In this document: positions 48,361 to 57,171 of the stretch, piece by piece
Position numbering within the stretch: position 1 is the first letter of the stretch
Layout of the letters: each line of letters opens with the position of its first letter
Assembly: GCF_009604385.1 (NCBI RefSeq)
Contig: NZ_WEGJ01000039.1
Coordinates: 1-62,814, forward strand
Direction of reading: 5' to 3'
Length of the DNA stretch: 62,814 nt
Origin: Streptomyces smaragdinus
GTDB taxonomy: Bacteria > Actinomycetota > Actinomycetes > Streptomycetales > Streptomycetaceae
Made by a program: the position numbers and the translations under genes
Notes under the pieces: model-generated
The model's database searches: none
The model's input: the letters and a program-made list of their open reading frames with translations, nothing else
What the model was told of the DNA's origin: nothing

Positions 48361-49854
48361 ATGACAGCACACGACACCTCCGAACCGCCCGCTGCCGCAG
48401 CCGTCTCCGACGAGGAGCGGCTGCGGCAGCTCGGCTACACCCAGGTCCTGGCCCGCCGGATGTCGGCGTTCGGCAACTACGCCGTGTCGTTCACGATCAT
48501 CTCGGTGCTCTCCGGCTGCATGACCCTCTACGGCTTCGGCATGACCACCGGCGGACCCGCCGTCATCACGTGGGGCTGGTTGGGCGTCGGTCTGATGACG
48601 CTGTTCGTCGGGCTCGCGATGGCGGAGGTCTGCTCCGCGTTTCCGACCTCCGCCGGGCTCTACTACTGGGCCCGCCGGCTCGCGCCGCCCCGGCAGGCGG
48701 CGGCCTGGGCGTGGTTCACGGGGTGGTTCAACGTCCTCGGGCAGGTCGCCGTCACCGCCGGCATCGACTTCGGGGCGGCGTCCTTCCTCGGCGCGTACCT
48801 CAATCTGCAGTGGGGCTTCACGGTCACCCCGGAGCGGACGATCCTCCTCTTCGCCGCGATCCTGCTGCTGCACGGGGCGCTCAACACCTTCGGCGTCCGC
48901 ATCATCGGGCTCCTCAACAGCATCAGCGTGTGGTGGCACGTTATCGGGGTCGTGGTGATCGTCGGGGCGCTCGCCTTCACGCCGGACTCGCATCAGTCGG
49001 CGTCGTTCGTCTTCACCGGGTTCGTCAACGAGACGGGCTTCGGGAGCGGGCTGTACGTGGTGCTCATCGGGCTGCTGATGGCGCAGTACACCTTCACCGG
49101 GTACGACGCGTCCGCGCACATGACGGAGGAGACGCATACGGCGGCGGTGTCCGGGCCGCGCGGGATCGTCCGGTCGATCTGGACGTCGTGGGTCGCGGGG
49201 TTCGTGCTGCTGCTGGGGTTCACCTTCGCGATCCAGAGTTACGAGGGGGCGCGGGGGTCCGCGACGGGCGCGCCGCCCGCGCAGATTCTGCTGGACGCGC
49301 TGGGGGCGACGGCGGGGAAGGCGATGCTGTTGGTGATCATCGGGGCGCAGTTGTTCTGCGGGATGGCGTCGGTGACGGCCAACAGCCGGATGATCTACGC
49401 GTTCTCGCGGGACGGGGCGCTGCCGTACTCGCGGTTCTGGAGTCAGGTCAGTCCGCGGACCCGTACGCCCGTCAACGCGGTGTGGCTGGCGGCGGGCGGG
49501 GCGCTGGTGCTCGGGCTGCCGTATCTGTACAACTACACGGCCTACGCGGCGGTGACGTCGATCGCGGTGATCGGGCTGTACATCTCGTACGTCATCCCCA
49601 CCGTTCTGCGCCTGCGTCAGGGCGATCGCTTCGAGCGCGGGCCGTGGCATCTCGGGCGTTGGAGCCGGCCGATCGGGGTGGTGGCGGTGGTGTGGGTGGT
49701 GCTGATCACCGTGCTGTTCATGCTGCCGCAGCTGTCGCCGGTCACGACGGAGACGTTCAACTACGCTCCGGTCGCGGTGGTGGCGGTGCTCGGGTTCGCG
49801 GCGGGGTGGTGGGTGGTGTCGGCGCGGCACTGGTTCCTGCGGTCGTCCGACTGA
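48361..49854 (+). CDS. APC-superfamily amino-acid/GABA permease
   Basis: A 497-aa protein (ATG 48361; ATG 48343 would add six residues; neither has a well-spaced ribosome binding site). Twelve hydrophobic segments are visible. The N-terminal RLRQLGYTQVLARRMSAFGN is typical of the bacterial APC permease branch that includes GABA and amino-acid transporters. SAFPTSAGLYYWA (TM3 region) and YTFTGYDASAHMTEETHTA (TM6-7, conserved Glu) are family hallmarks. It imports an amino acid or related amine across the cytoplasmic membrane; the substrate cannot be fixed. It stands alone, with a strong terminator after it. Confidence 0.9.
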   Translation: MTAHDTSEPPAAAAVSDEERLRQLGYTQVLARRMSAFGNYAVSFTIISVLSGCMTLYGFGMTTGGPAVITWGWLGVGLMTLFVGLAMAEVCSAFPTSAGLYYWARRLAPPRQAAAWAWFTGWFNVLGQVAVTAGIDFGAASFLGAYLNLQWGFTVTPERTILLFAAILLLHGALNTFGVRIIGLLNSISVWWHVIGVVVIVGALAFTPDSHQSASFVFTGFVNETGFGSGLYVVLIGLLMAQYTFTGYDASAHMTEETHTAAVSGPRGIVRSIWTSWVAGFVLLLGFTFAIQSYEGARGSATGAPPAQILLDALGATAGKAMLLVIIGAQLFCGMASVTANSRMIYAFSRDGALPYSRFWSQVSPRTRTPVNAVWLAAGGALVLGLPYLYNYTAYAAVTSIAVIGLYISYVIPTVLRLRQGDRFERGPWHLGRWSRPIGVVAVVWVVLITVLFMLPQLSPVTTETFNYAPVAVVAVLGFAAGWWVVSARHWFLRSSD

Positions 49855-49858
49855 GCTG

Positions 49859-49892
49859 CCGGGCCTTCGGGACCGTGGTCCCGAAGGCCCGG
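49859..49892. terminator. Bidirectional terminator hairpin
   Basis: A 15-bp stem CCGGGCCTTCGGGAC / GTCCCGAAGGCCCGG with a 4-nt loop between the convergent genes ending at 49854 and 49902. Confidence 0.85.
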
Positions 49893-49901
49893 GTGTGGGG
49901 G

Positions 49902-50186
49902 TCAGTCCGCCGCGGCTCGGCAGGCTTCCATGGCGACGACGGCCGGGACGTAGAGGCCGCGCAGTTCGGAGTAGCACAGATGCACGGCTTCCGGGCCGCC
50001 CACCGAGCCGACCAGGCAGGCGGCCTCGACCAGGTCGAGATCGGCTTCCGGGTTCGACTCCAGCACGCGGAAGAAGCAGGACATCGGGGAGGCGGACGCG
50101 GCCGGTGCTGTGGCCACCGCACCGCCCAGGGCGCCGGCGAGGGCGAGAGCGATGCCTCCGGCCGCGGCGATGACGCGCTTGAACAT
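49902..50186 (-). CDS. Small secreted four-Cys protein
   Basis: A 94-aa protein. The ATG at 50186 follows GGAAGGA. Residues 1-33 form a signal peptide (FKRVIAAAGG, ending ASAS). The mature peptide of about 60 residues has four Cys (SCFFRV, EAACLVG, HLCYSEL, EACRAAAD), likely two disulphides, in an acidic helical sequence. No family is recognised. Confidence 0.75.
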   Translation of the reverse strand: MFKRVIAAAGGIALALAGALGGAVATAPAASASPMSCFFRVLESNPEADLDLVEAACLVGSVGGPEAVHLCYSELRGLYVPAVVAMEACRAAAD

Positions 50187-50303
50187 CGTGGTGATCCTTC
50201 CGTAGGCGATGGTTACGCAGAGCGGCTAAATGATCACACGCGGTCACGCTCCGTGGTGGCTGCGACGCGCCGGGTTGTCGGTCCCGGATGCCAGGATGGT
50301 CGT

Positions 50304-52592
50304 ATGACTGACGCGGTGCTGGACGAGGCCCGGAAGCGGGCGCGGGCGGGGCGGTTTCCGGGGAAGGAGATCGCCGGTCATGTGCGGTGGTTGAGGGCTG
50401 AGTTGGGAGCGCTCGAGGCCTACGCGGAGTTCGGGGAGTTCTCCGTGGCGCGCGCCCAGGGCGGGGCCGCGCCGCCGCCCGATCTGGCGCGGCGGCTGCG
50501 GACGTTGGGGAAGGCCGCGGGGGCCGGGGTCGGGGAGGACATACGGGTCCTGGGGCGGGTGCTCGGTGAGCGGTCGGGGCGGGAGGCTTCGGACGGGTTC
50601 TTCGACGAGGCCGTGAAGCCCTTCGCCGCGTACGTGAAGGACGGGCAGGCCGTCGAGCAGGCGGTGCTGGAGCGGCTGGTGGGGCTGTTTCCGGAGGGGG
50701 CCACCGACGGCGGGGCGTGGCTGCGGCTGCTGCTGGCCGCCGGGGCGGTGGATGCCGTGGCCGAGGGGCGGGTCGTGCCGGTGGGCGGGGTCGCCGGGTG
50801 GGTGTCCTCGTACACGAAGCAGTACAACTACACGCGCGCCTCCGGGGGCGGCGTGACGAGGCAGCCGCTGCCCGGGGAACTGCTCGATGTCGTACGGGCG
50901 CTCGCGCCCCGGCTGCGGGCGGAGAAGCCGGTCGTCCTGCACGAGTCGCGGTACACCTACGCCAGCCGCGACGCCCAGCTCATGGACATCTGTCTGGAGC
51001 TGGACATCCGGATAGCCGAGGGCTTCGGCACCCTGAAGATCCCCGCCCAGGCCGACGCCCGCCGTGACCTGCGCCTGCTCGCCGCCCACCCCGTGTACGG
51101 ACGGCGGCTGGAGGCGGATCTGTACGAGCGGGTCTCCGGCGGCGGTTCCTTCCGCCGCCACAGCGGTTCGGCCCTCACGCTGTGGCAGGGCACCCCCGAG
51201 CTGGACGAGCGGGTCGCCGAGCGCGTACGGGGGCATCTCGCCGACATACGCGGCGGCGGGCTGGCCCGCGCCGGGGACTCGCTGACCGAGCTCGGGCATC
51301 TGCTCGACGAGGCCACCCTCGCCGTACTCGACTGGGCGCCGGAGGAGTTGGCCCGGCTCAGCCCCGCCGGGGCGCTGGCGCGGACGCTGCGCGGCGGGCT
51401 GCCGTGCGAGCTGGGGTGGCCGGAGCTGGACGAGGCGGTGGCGGAGCTCTGCGCGGACGGGGCGTGCGAGCCGCGTGAGCTGACCGTGGGGGCGGTCTGG
51501 CCGGGGCTGACGGTCGCGTCGCGGACGCGGGCCATCGCGATCGAGCCGGGGCGGCGGGTGGCGGAGAGCGCGATCGAGATCCCGGAGGACGCACAGCCGC
51601 CGACAGTGCGCTACATCGACGGGGCGTTCCTGGTGAGCTGGCGGGAGGAGGAGTACGGGCCCGGCACGGGTTACTGGTCGGATGCCCCGGAGGAGACGTT
51701 CGCGCTGTCGCGCAGCGACCACGGGGACGCCATAGGCAGCCTCTACGGCCCGCTCGGGTACCAGTTCGCCACCATCGACGGTGCGGGGCTGTTCGACGGC
51801 ACCCGAGTTCTCCGGCGCGGTGAACGGTACGGCCTCGGCGGCTTCGCCCAGCAACTGTCCGACGGACAGCGCTTCTGGTCCTCCGAGCTCCACCACGAGC
51901 GCAACGCAGACAAGGGCTGGGCGGAGTTCGATCCCGACACCGGTGAGCGGGGCGAGCCCGGTCTCCCCGACTTCTTCGCCGGCGGCCCCCCGGCCGGCCA
52001 CATCTGGGACAGCGACCGGCTGAGTCTGGCCCGCCTCCCCGAGGCCGCCCACGGCTCCCCGCTCGGCCACCGGGACGGGCTCGCGGGATTCCGCGTCAGC
52101 TGTACGCGCGTACAGGTGCCGTGTGCGTACACGGTGGAGGGCACCGACGGCCGCCGTGCCGAGGCCGCCACCGCGGACGGGGTGCTGCGGCCGTGGGGTG
52201 TGCTGCGGATGCCGGAGGGCGGGGCCCAGGGGGTGGTCGCGGACTTCCGGCCGATCAGCTTCTGCGACGGGGAGGACCGGTCGCGGCTGTGGTCGGTGCC
52301 GGGGTTCGCGAGCGCCCGGCGGGGGCCGTTCGCGCTGCTCGGCGGGCCGATGCCGCCGCCGGCGTACTGGCACTTCCTGCGGCCCCGGGACGCCGCGTCG
52401 TCCCGCGCGCTGCGGGGCGTGGACGAGGCCAGGGCGGAGGCGCTCATGGCCGCCGGGACCGCGGACGCGGTACGTGAACTGCTGCCGGACGTACGGGATC
52501 CGCGGATCGCCGAGGGCGTGGCGGAGGCGGCGCGGGTGGCCGCGGGGTTCCTGCGGGGGGTGCGGGAGCTGGCCGAGAAGGTGAGCCGGTGA
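50304..52592 (+). CDS. Large cytoplasmic protein of unknown function
   Basis: A 762-aa protein. The ATG at 50304 has AGGATGG upstream; the frame extends far 5' without starts of quality. The sequence is highly charged and Arg/Glu/Leu-rich, with no signal or membrane segment. A helical N-terminal half (KEIAGHVRWLRAELGALEAY, then VVLHESRYTYASRDAQLMDI) is followed by a beta-rich half with many Trp/Gly segments (YFDGAFLVSWR-like, YWSDAPEETFAL, LGYQFATIDGAGLFDG). The YIDGAFLVSW and ATIDGAGLFDG strands may form repeated blades. The C-terminal 80 residues are helical. No nucleotide-binding motif is visible. A monocistronic unit ending in a hairpin. Confidence 0.75.
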   Translation: MTDAVLDEARKRARAGRFPGKEIAGHVRWLRAELGALEAYAEFGEFSVARAQGGAAPPPDLARRLRTLGKAAGAGVGEDIRVLGRVLGERSGREASDGFFDEAVKPFAAYVKDGQAVEQAVLERLVGLFPEGATDGGAWLRLLLAAGAVDAVAEGRVVPVGGVAGWVSSYTKQYNYTRASGGGVTRQPLPGELLDVVRALAPRLRAEKPVVLHESRYTYASRDAQLMDICLELDIRIAEGFGTLKIPAQADARRDLRLLAAHPVYGRRLEADLYERVSGGGSFRRHSGSALTLWQGTPELDERVAERVRGHLADIRGGGLARAGDSLTELGHLLDEATLAVLDWAPEELARLSPAGALARTLRGGLPCELGWPELDEAVAELCADGACEPRELTVGAVWPGLTVASRTRAIAIEPGRRVAESAIEIPEDAQPPTVRYIDGAFLVSWREEEYGPGTGYWSDAPEETFALSRSDHGDAIGSLYGPLGYQFATIDGAGLFDGTRVLRRGERYGLGGFAQQLSDGQRFWSSELHHERNADKGWAEFDPDTGERGEPGLPDFFAGGPPAGHIWDSDRLSLARLPEAAHGSPLGHRDGLAGFRVSCTRVQVPCAYTVEGTDGRRAEAATADGVLRPWGVLRMPEGGAQGVVADFRPISFCDGEDRSRLWSVPGFASARRGPFALLGGPMPPPAYWHFLRPRDAASSRALRGVDEARAEALMAAGTADAVRELLPDVRDPRIAEGVAEAARVAAGFLRGVRELAEKVSR

Positions 52593-52616
52593 CGGTCCGG
52601 CGGGCGGACCGTCACC
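52588..52616. terminator. Bidirectional terminator hairpin
   Basis: An 11-bp stem GGTGACGGTCC / GGACCGTCACC with a 7-nt loop. It overlaps the stop codon of the gene ending at 52592 and faces the convergent roadblock operon. Confidence 0.7.
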
Positions 52617-52625
52617 GGGCCGGCG

Positions 52626-53054
52626 TCACAGCCGGTGGTCCTTGATCACCCGGCGGGCCTGGGCGAAGAGCATGCCGACGTTCACGGACTTGCGGCAGAC
52701 GATCACCGCCACCACGTCCTGCTGCTCCGTCATCCGGACGAACAGGTGGGTGAGGTTGTCGCTGTTGACCAGGATCTCCTGGAAGTAGTGCTGGTCGCCG
52801 GTGACTCCGCGGCGCTCCTTGAAGACGTCCTCGATCATCACGACGGTGCGGCCCTGGAACAGGTCCAGGGTCGCCCCCGCCAGCAGGTCCAGGACCTCCG
52901 GCGGGTGGGTGTCGACGGTCTCGTAGGCGAGCAGCATGCCGGTGGCCATGTCGACCACACCGGCGGCGAGGCAGTCGGGGGCCTCGGACCGCAGGGTCTT
53001 GACGAGGCCGGTGACCTCGGCGGAGAAGTTGCGGGACGGTTTCTGTGTCGCCAT
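52626..53054 (-). CDS. Roadblock/LC7-like protein, second of pair
   Basis: A 142-aa protein. It has the roadblock topology: FSAEVTGLVKTLRSEAPDCL, VVDMATGMLLAYETV, then VNSDNLTHLFVRMTEQQDVV and a C-terminal helix. Such proteins regulate small Ras-like GTPases in bacteria (MglB-like) and occur in Streptomyces conservon-type clusters. No GTPase gene is present here. It starts 4 nt after the upstream roadblock stop. Probably forms heteromeric dimers with its neighbour. Confidence 0.8.
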   Translation of the reverse strand: MATQKPSRNFSAEVTGLVKTLRSEAPDCLAAGVVDMATGMLLAYETVDTHPPEVLDLLAGATLDLFQGRTVVMIEDVFKERRGVTGDQHYFQEILVNSDNLTHLFVRMTEQQDVVAVIVCRKSVNVGMLFAQARRVIKDHRL

Positions 53055-53058
53055 TGCG

Positions 53059-53460
53059 TCATGCGCCCTTTGCTGTGGCCGGCTTGCCGGCGGAGTCGGT
53101 GAGTATGGATCCGATACGTTCGACGATCGGGCCGGACACCGCGTTGAGCCGGTCGACGTCCATGCCCTCGTCGCCGAGGACGACCATCAGCGCGGTGTCG
53201 CCGACGGCGTAGTACGCGGCGCAGCCGTGCGCCCCGTAGGTCACGGTGCGGCGGAAGCGGCCCCTGGCCGTCGCCACGCTGGTGCGCCGCGCCAGGCCCA
53301 CGCTCGCGGCCGCCATCGCGGCCAGGCCCTCGGGCTCGATCGAGTTGGCGGTGTCCGCCGCGATGAGGAGTCCGTCGGAGGCGGCGAGTGCCGTATCCGT
53401 AATGCCGCTGACCTGCTGGCGCAGATCGCGCAGTTCCGTGGCCAAGGCCTCGTGATTCAT
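53059..53460 (-). CDS. Roadblock/LC7 (MglB-like) protein, first of pair
   Basis: A 133-aa protein starting at ATG 53460. It has ELRDLRQQVSGITDTALAAS followed by DGLLIAADT, LAAMAAASVGLARRTSV and VTYGAHGCAAYYAVGDTALM, the canonical roadblock pattern. It is encoded between the PATAN-like protein and a second roadblock protein, a common Streptomyces arrangement. It is likely a GTPase regulator or a scaffold in signalling; the partner GTPase is not in the window. Confidence 0.88.
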   Translation of the reverse strand: MNHEALATELRDLRQQVSGITDTALAASDGLLIAADTANSIEPEGLAAMAAASVGLARRTSVATARGRFRRTVTYGAHGCAAYYAVGDTALMVVLGDEGMDVDRLNAVSGPIVERIGSILTDSAGKPATAKGA

Positions 53461-53482
53461 GGTCCCCTGTTCGCCTCTCCTG

Positions 53483-54370
53483 CTACGTGTCCCGTGGCTG
53501 CCGGCTGTGCTGAGCTGGTCCCCCGTGGCGTAACCGGAAGAACCCTTTCCACCCCGGGGCACCGGCCCCGGGCTGTCTGCGGGGCAGGCCGTCCCGGCGG
53601 TCGGGCGTGCGTTCCCCCACGTCCGGGGCCTCGCGCGGGCGCAGTTCGTACGCCGCCGCCCGCACCGGGATCGGGGCGGGCGCGACGTCCTGCGCCAGGA
53701 CCCCGTCGGCGAGCATCCGCGCGATCTCGACGGTCACCGGGTACACGCCGCGGCCCACGAGGAAGGCGAGGTCCCGCGCGGTGCGCCGGCCGTCGGCGTG
53801 CCGGACGATCTCCCGCCGCAGCACCCCCAGCACGGCCACGCCGCCGGCCGGCCGGGGCCGCTCGCGCCACGGCACGACGGGGTACGGCAGCGCGGCGAGC
53901 GCACGGATCTTGCGCGCCGCGTCCTGCAGCAGCCGTGCCGGGAGCTCACCGGGCTCCACCGGCGCGGACGGCTCACCGCCGGGGTCGTGGCCGACGCCGT
54001 CGACCTGCCCCACGGTCATCGCGAACACCGCGTCCCGCATCGCCATCAGGCACATCACCCGCAGCTGCGCCGCCCCCAGCGCCCCGCGCGCGACCAGCAT
54101 CGCCCACGGCGGCCGCGCCCCGCCGGACTCCCGCAGCACCGCGTCCCACACGCCGGCGTCGATCCGTCCCGACCGCAGCAGCAGCGCCTCGGGCCCCGGT
54201 GCGCCCGGGCTCTCCGCCGCCACGACCAGCCCGTCCCGCAGATGCAGCACGCCGCCGGGGGTGCCGACGACCAGGACCCGCCCGGAGTACCGCTCACGGG
54301 CGCAGGCGGCGAGGGCGCCCGACAGCAGGTCGTGTCCGGCAGAAACCCGGACCGCCGGTAAACCCGCCAT
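53483..54370 (-). CDS. PATAN/DUF4388-like signalling protein with winged-helix-like C-terminus
   Basis: A 295-aa protein. ATG 54370 follows GGGAG; an upstream ATG at 54406 has none. Residues about 10-75 (LLSGALAACARERYSGRVLV, then VLHLRDGLVVAAESPG, then GPEALLLRSGRI) follow the PATAN/DUF4388 pattern found beside roadblock proteins. Residues about 190-245 (DGRRTARDLAFLVGRGVYPV, TVEIARMLADGVLAQ) look like a winged helix. The C-terminus is basic and disordered. It heads the operon with the two roadblock proteins. It probably senses a signal and passes it to the roadblock/GTPase module; this is inference. Confidence 0.75.
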   Translation of the reverse strand: MAGLPAVRVSAGHDLLSGALAACARERYSGRVLVVGTPGGVLHLRDGLVVAAESPGAPGPEALLLRSGRIDAGVWDAVLRESGGARPPWAMLVARGALGAAQLRVMCLMAMRDAVFAMTVGQVDGVGHDPGGEPSAPVEPGELPARLLQDAARKIRALAALPYPVVPWRERPRPAGGVAVLGVLRREIVRHADGRRTARDLAFLVGRGVYPVTVEIARMLADGVLAQDVAPAPIPVRAAAYELRPREAPDVGERTPDRRDGLPRRQPGAGAPGWKGFFRLRHGGPAQHSRQPRDT

Positions 54371-54457
54371 CACACTCCCGCCCCAGGTCGCGCGCAACGG
54401 CGCCAATCGCCGCGTGACTTGAGAGCGCAGCGTAGCTTCGGGGTCGGCGTCCGGTCT

Positions 54458-54478
54458 GAATATTCGATAAACATATTC
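54458..54478. promoter_or_regulatory. AT-rich dyad upstream of the PATAN/roadblock operon
   Basis: GAATAT-N9-ATATTC is an inverted repeat in a local AT-rich patch within the 299-nt gap between this operon and the DUF2690 gene. It is a candidate operator or promoter element; nothing else is recognised in the gap. Confidence 0.35.
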
Positions 54479-54669
54479 ACGCGGGGGTAGTGAGGTGGTA
54501 TTGGCCCCTTCCGGTGGTGATCACCCGTTTCCTGGCGGCGGTGTTGTCGTTGCGTGTGTCAAAGACGCTGGTGGGGCGCGCTGTTGTCGGCCGGTAAGCG
54601 CTCGCTGTGCCGCTCCTCCGGCGCGACAGGAAACGGTCCCGGCGGGACCCCGCGAGCAAGGCGAACCAC

Positions 54670-55206
54670 ATGAGCACGAACAGCACCGGTTCCAGCACGG
54701 CGACCGACCCTTCGACGCGGCGCAGCAAATGGCTCAGCGGTCCCGCGGCACTGGCGTACGCGGTGGCCGTCGCCGGGGCGATCGTGGCCGCGGTGGCGAG
54801 CCCGCTCGGGGACGTCGCGGTGCGGTCGTGGCTCGAGGAGCCGGCGTGTCCGGGGGACGCGTGCGACGACAAGAACCCGAAGACCGAGGGCTGTGCGGGG
54901 GCCGAGTCCGGGACGTTCATTCCCCCCGACAACCCGGCTGATCTTCGGATCCGATACAGCGAGGACTGCCACGCGGTGTGGGGGACCGCCAAGAGGGGCC
55001 ACAAAGGGGACATGGTTACGGTGAAGGTGACCGGTGGGGCCGAGCGCTCCGCCGTCATCGCTTATCACTACGACGTCTTCACGAGGATGATCAAGGTCCC
55101 GGACGGCGACTTCTCCGTCCAGGCCTGCGTGATCCCGAAGCCAGGTGGCGCGAGCACCTTCAAGGGGTACTGCATCGACGCGGACCAGGACACCACCTGG
55201 TCGTGA
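54670..55206 (+). CDS. Membrane-anchored DUF2690 protein
   Basis: A 178-aa protein. ATG 54670 is preferred, with AAGG upstream; a GTG at 54607 would add 21 Arg/Lys-rich residues. A membrane helix (about 25-48) is followed by the DUF2690 domain: CPGDACDDKNPKTEGCAGAE, then LRIRYSEDCHAVWGTAKRG. The conserved Cys residues and the terminal aromatic-rich strands sit outside the membrane. In other Streptomyces proteins DUF2690 follows an HTH domain; here it stands alone on an anchor. Function unknown. It is followed by the reductase gene after 22 nt. Confidence 0.8.
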   Translation: MSTNSTGSSTATDPSTRRSKWLSGPAALAYAVAVAGAIVAAVASPLGDVAVRSWLEEPACPGDACDDKNPKTEGCAGAESGTFIPPDNPADLRIRYSEDCHAVWGTAKRGHKGDMVTVKVTGGAERSAVIAYHYDVFTRMIKVPDGDFSVQACVIPKPGGASTFKGYCIDADQDTTWS

Positions 55207-55228
55207 ACGCCCGCCGAGAGGAACGAGC

Positions 55229-55843
55229 ATGAAGCTCACCACCGTCACCAACATCTCCCTGGACGGAGTCACCCAGGGCCACCGCCGCATCGACGCGGGC
55301 GGCCACGTCGACGACCCCGGGTTCGAGCGGTACGGATGGGGGCCGCCGCTGCTCGACGACGAGGCGTCCGCGTTCATCGGGGACACCTTCCGGCGGGCGG
55401 ACGCGTTCCTCCTCGGCCGGCGGACGTACGAGATCTTCGCCGGCTCGTGGGGCGCCGGCATGGAGCCGGGGAATCCCGTCGGGGACGCCCTGAACGCGCG
55501 GCCCAAGTACGTCGCGTCGAACACCCTCGGTGAGCCGGCGTGGGCGGGGACGACCGTGCTGAGCGGTGATGTCGAAGGGGCCGTCGGGGAGCTGCGGGCC
55601 TCGGGAGGCGGCGAGCTTCAGGTCTGGGGGAGCGGGACGCTGATCCGGTGGCTGCTCGCGCGGCGGCTGGTCGACGAGATCGTGCTGCTGACCTACCCCG
55701 TGGTCGTCGGACGGGGCACCCGCCTCTTCCCCGCCGACGGCCCCGACCTCGGGCTCGAGGCGGGCGACCTGCGGTCCACGCCGAAGGGGCTCACGATCCA
55801 GACGTACCGCGTCACCGGCCGCCCGGCGTACGAGAGGGACTGA
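55229..55843 (+). CDS. Dihydrofolate-reductase-like / RibD C-terminal domain protein
   Basis: A 204-aa protein. ATG 55229 is preceded by GAGAGGAACGAGC. It has the RibD_C/DHFR-like fold: MKLTTVTNISLDGVTQG, then ADAFLLGRRTYEIFAG (NADPH-binding helix), LQVWGSGTLIRWLLARRLVD and LLTYPVVVGRGTRLF. Proteins like this (YyaP/YwjB type) are NADPH-dependent oxidoreductases of unknown substrate and are abundant in actinobacteria. True folate reduction is unlikely. Cytoplasmic. Confidence 0.9.
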   Translation: MKLTTVTNISLDGVTQGHRRIDAGGHVDDPGFERYGWGPPLLDDEASAFIGDTFRRADAFLLGRRTYEIFAGSWGAGMEPGNPVGDALNARPKYVASNTLGEPAWAGTTVLSGDVEGAVGELRASGGGELQVWGSGTLIRWLLARRLVDEIVLLTYPVVVGRGTRLFPADGPDLGLEAGDLRSTPKGLTIQTYRVTGRPAYERD

Positions 55844-55849
55844 CCGGAC

Positions 55850-56686
55850 TCAGGCGTCGACCGTACCCGTGGCCAGCAGCCCGAACAGCAGCACCGCGAT
55901 CGCGACCCGGTAGATCACGAAGGCGTTGAACGAGTGCTTCGCGACGTACTTCAGCAGCCACGCGATCGAGGCGTACGCGACGACGAACGACATCGCGGTC
56001 CCCACCACCAGCGGCGCCGCGCCCACCCCGGCACCCACGGCGTCCTTCAGCTCGTACAGGCCCGCGCCCGTCAGAGCGGGGATGCCGAGGAAGAAGGAGA
56101 GGCGGGTGGCGGCGACCCGGTCCAGGTCGAGGATGAGCGCCGTCGACATCGTGGCGCCGGAGCGGGAGAAGCCGGGGAAGAGCAGCGCGAGGATCTGCGA
56201 GCTGCCGACCAGCATGGCGTCCTTCAGCGTGGTGTCGTCCTCCCCGCGCTTGTGGCGGCCCATCTGGTCGGCGGCCCACATCAGACCGCTGCCGACGAGG
56301 AGCGAGCCGGCGACCACCCACAGGGAGGCCAGCGGGCCCTCGATCAGCGGCTTCGCGGCGAGGCCGACCACGACGATCGGGATGGTCGCGTAGATGACCC
56401 ACCAGGCGAACTTGTAGTCGTGGTGGTGGCGCTCCTCGCGATGGGCGACGCCCCGGAACCAGGCGGAGACGATCCGCACGATGTCCCTGAAGAAGTAGAC
56501 GAGCACCGCCGCGATCGCCCCGACCTGGATCACGGCCGTGAAGCCGACCACCGAGGTGTCGTCGACCGGGATGCCCATCAGGCCCTCGGTGATCTTCAGA
56601 TGGCCGGTGGAGGAGACCGGCAGGAACTCCGTCACTCCCTCGACGACGCCGAGGACGGCGGCCTGGCCGATGCTGATGGCACTCAT
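55850..56686 (-). CDS. uppP: Undecaprenyl-diphosphatase (UppP/BacA)
   Basis: A 278-aa integral membrane protein. ATG 56686 begins the typical N-terminus (ISIGQAAVLGVVEGVTEFLP). Signature 1 is GVTEFLPVSSTGHL. Signature 2 is LFPGFSRSGATMS, with the catalytic Ser/Arg. Seven to eight membrane helices are seen, at the family's usual length (about 270-280). It dephosphorylates undecaprenyl pyrophosphate for cell-wall lipid carrier recycling and confers bacitracin tolerance. It is divergent from a BlaI-type repressor, and BlaI-like dyads lie in the shared promoter region. Dose control by cell-wall stress is therefore likely. Streptomycetes often have more than one copy; this may be the inducible one. 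Confidence 0.95.
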   Translation of the reverse strand: MSAISIGQAAVLGVVEGVTEFLPVSSTGHLKITEGLMGIPVDDTSVVGFTAVIQVGAIAAVLVYFFRDIVRIVSAWFRGVAHREERHHHDYKFAWWVIYATIPIVVVGLAAKPLIEGPLASLWVVAGSLLVGSGLMWAADQMGRHKRGEDDTTLKDAMLVGSSQILALLFPGFSRSGATMSTALILDLDRVAATRLSFFLGIPALTGAGLYELKDAVGAGVGAAPLVVGTAMSFVVAYASIAWLLKYVAKHSFNAFVIYRVAIAVLLFGLLATGTVDA

Positions 56687-56744
56687 CCGGTGTCTCTTCC
56701 TGCTGGGCGGGCGCGTGGCACACTCGGGGAAAGCGGCGGAGTTT

Positions 56745-56783
56745 TTACACCGCCGTAGAAGTTCTACACGACTGTAGAAGAAC
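56745..56783. promoter_or_regulatory. Two BlaI/MecI-type operator dyads
   Basis: Dyad 1 (56745-56760) has TTACAC/GTAGAA arms. Dyad 2 (56762-56779) reads TTCTACA-CGAC-TGTAGAA, a near-perfect palindrome with TACA/TGTA cores as in BlaI operators. Both lie between the divergent uppP and blaI-like genes and could repress both. Confidence 0.65.
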
Positions 56784-56805
56784 GTGGGAGGGAACGGCAA
56801 ACCCC

Positions 56806-57171
56806 ATGACCGACCAGGGACGGAAGCTGCCCAACGGCGCGCGCGAGGCCGAGATCCTCGGTCTGCTCCAGCGGGCCGAGGGCGCGCTCACGCCCGGCGA
56901 GGTCGCCGAGCGCCTGGGCGGGGAGCCGGCGTACAGCACGGTGGTGACGATCCTCACCCGCATGCACGCCAAGCAGCTCCTCACCCGCACCCGCCGCGGC
57001 CGGGCGTACGCCTACGCCCCCGTCACCGACGACCCCGGCTTCGCCGCGCGGCGGATGACGTCCGTGCTCGAGGAGCGGTCGGACCGGCGGGCCGTGCTCA
57101 CGCGGTTCGCCGACGGGCTGTCCGACGGAGACGCGGAGCTGCTGCGCGAGCTGCTCGGGCCGGACGTCTGA
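56806..57171 (+). CDS. BlaI/MecI-family transcriptional repressor
   Basis: A 121-aa protein with a BlaI winged helix: REAEILGLLQRAEGALTPGE, then PAYSTVVTILTRMHAKQLL and RTRRGRAYAYAPV. A C-terminal dimerisation helix region follows (RMTSVLEERSDRRAVLTRFA). In the BlaI/BlaR1 scheme the repressor is inactivated when a membrane metallopeptidase senses cell-wall stress. The next gene, starting within the stop codon (TGATG), encodes just such an M56-type peptidase. The operator dyads at 56745-56779 lie upstream. Confidence 0.92.
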   Translation: MTDQGRKLPNGAREAEILGLLQRAEGALTPGEVAERLGGEPAYSTVVTILTRMHAKQLLTRTRRGRAYAYAPVTDDPGFAARRMTSVLEERSDRRAVLTRFADGLSDGDAELLRELLGPDV

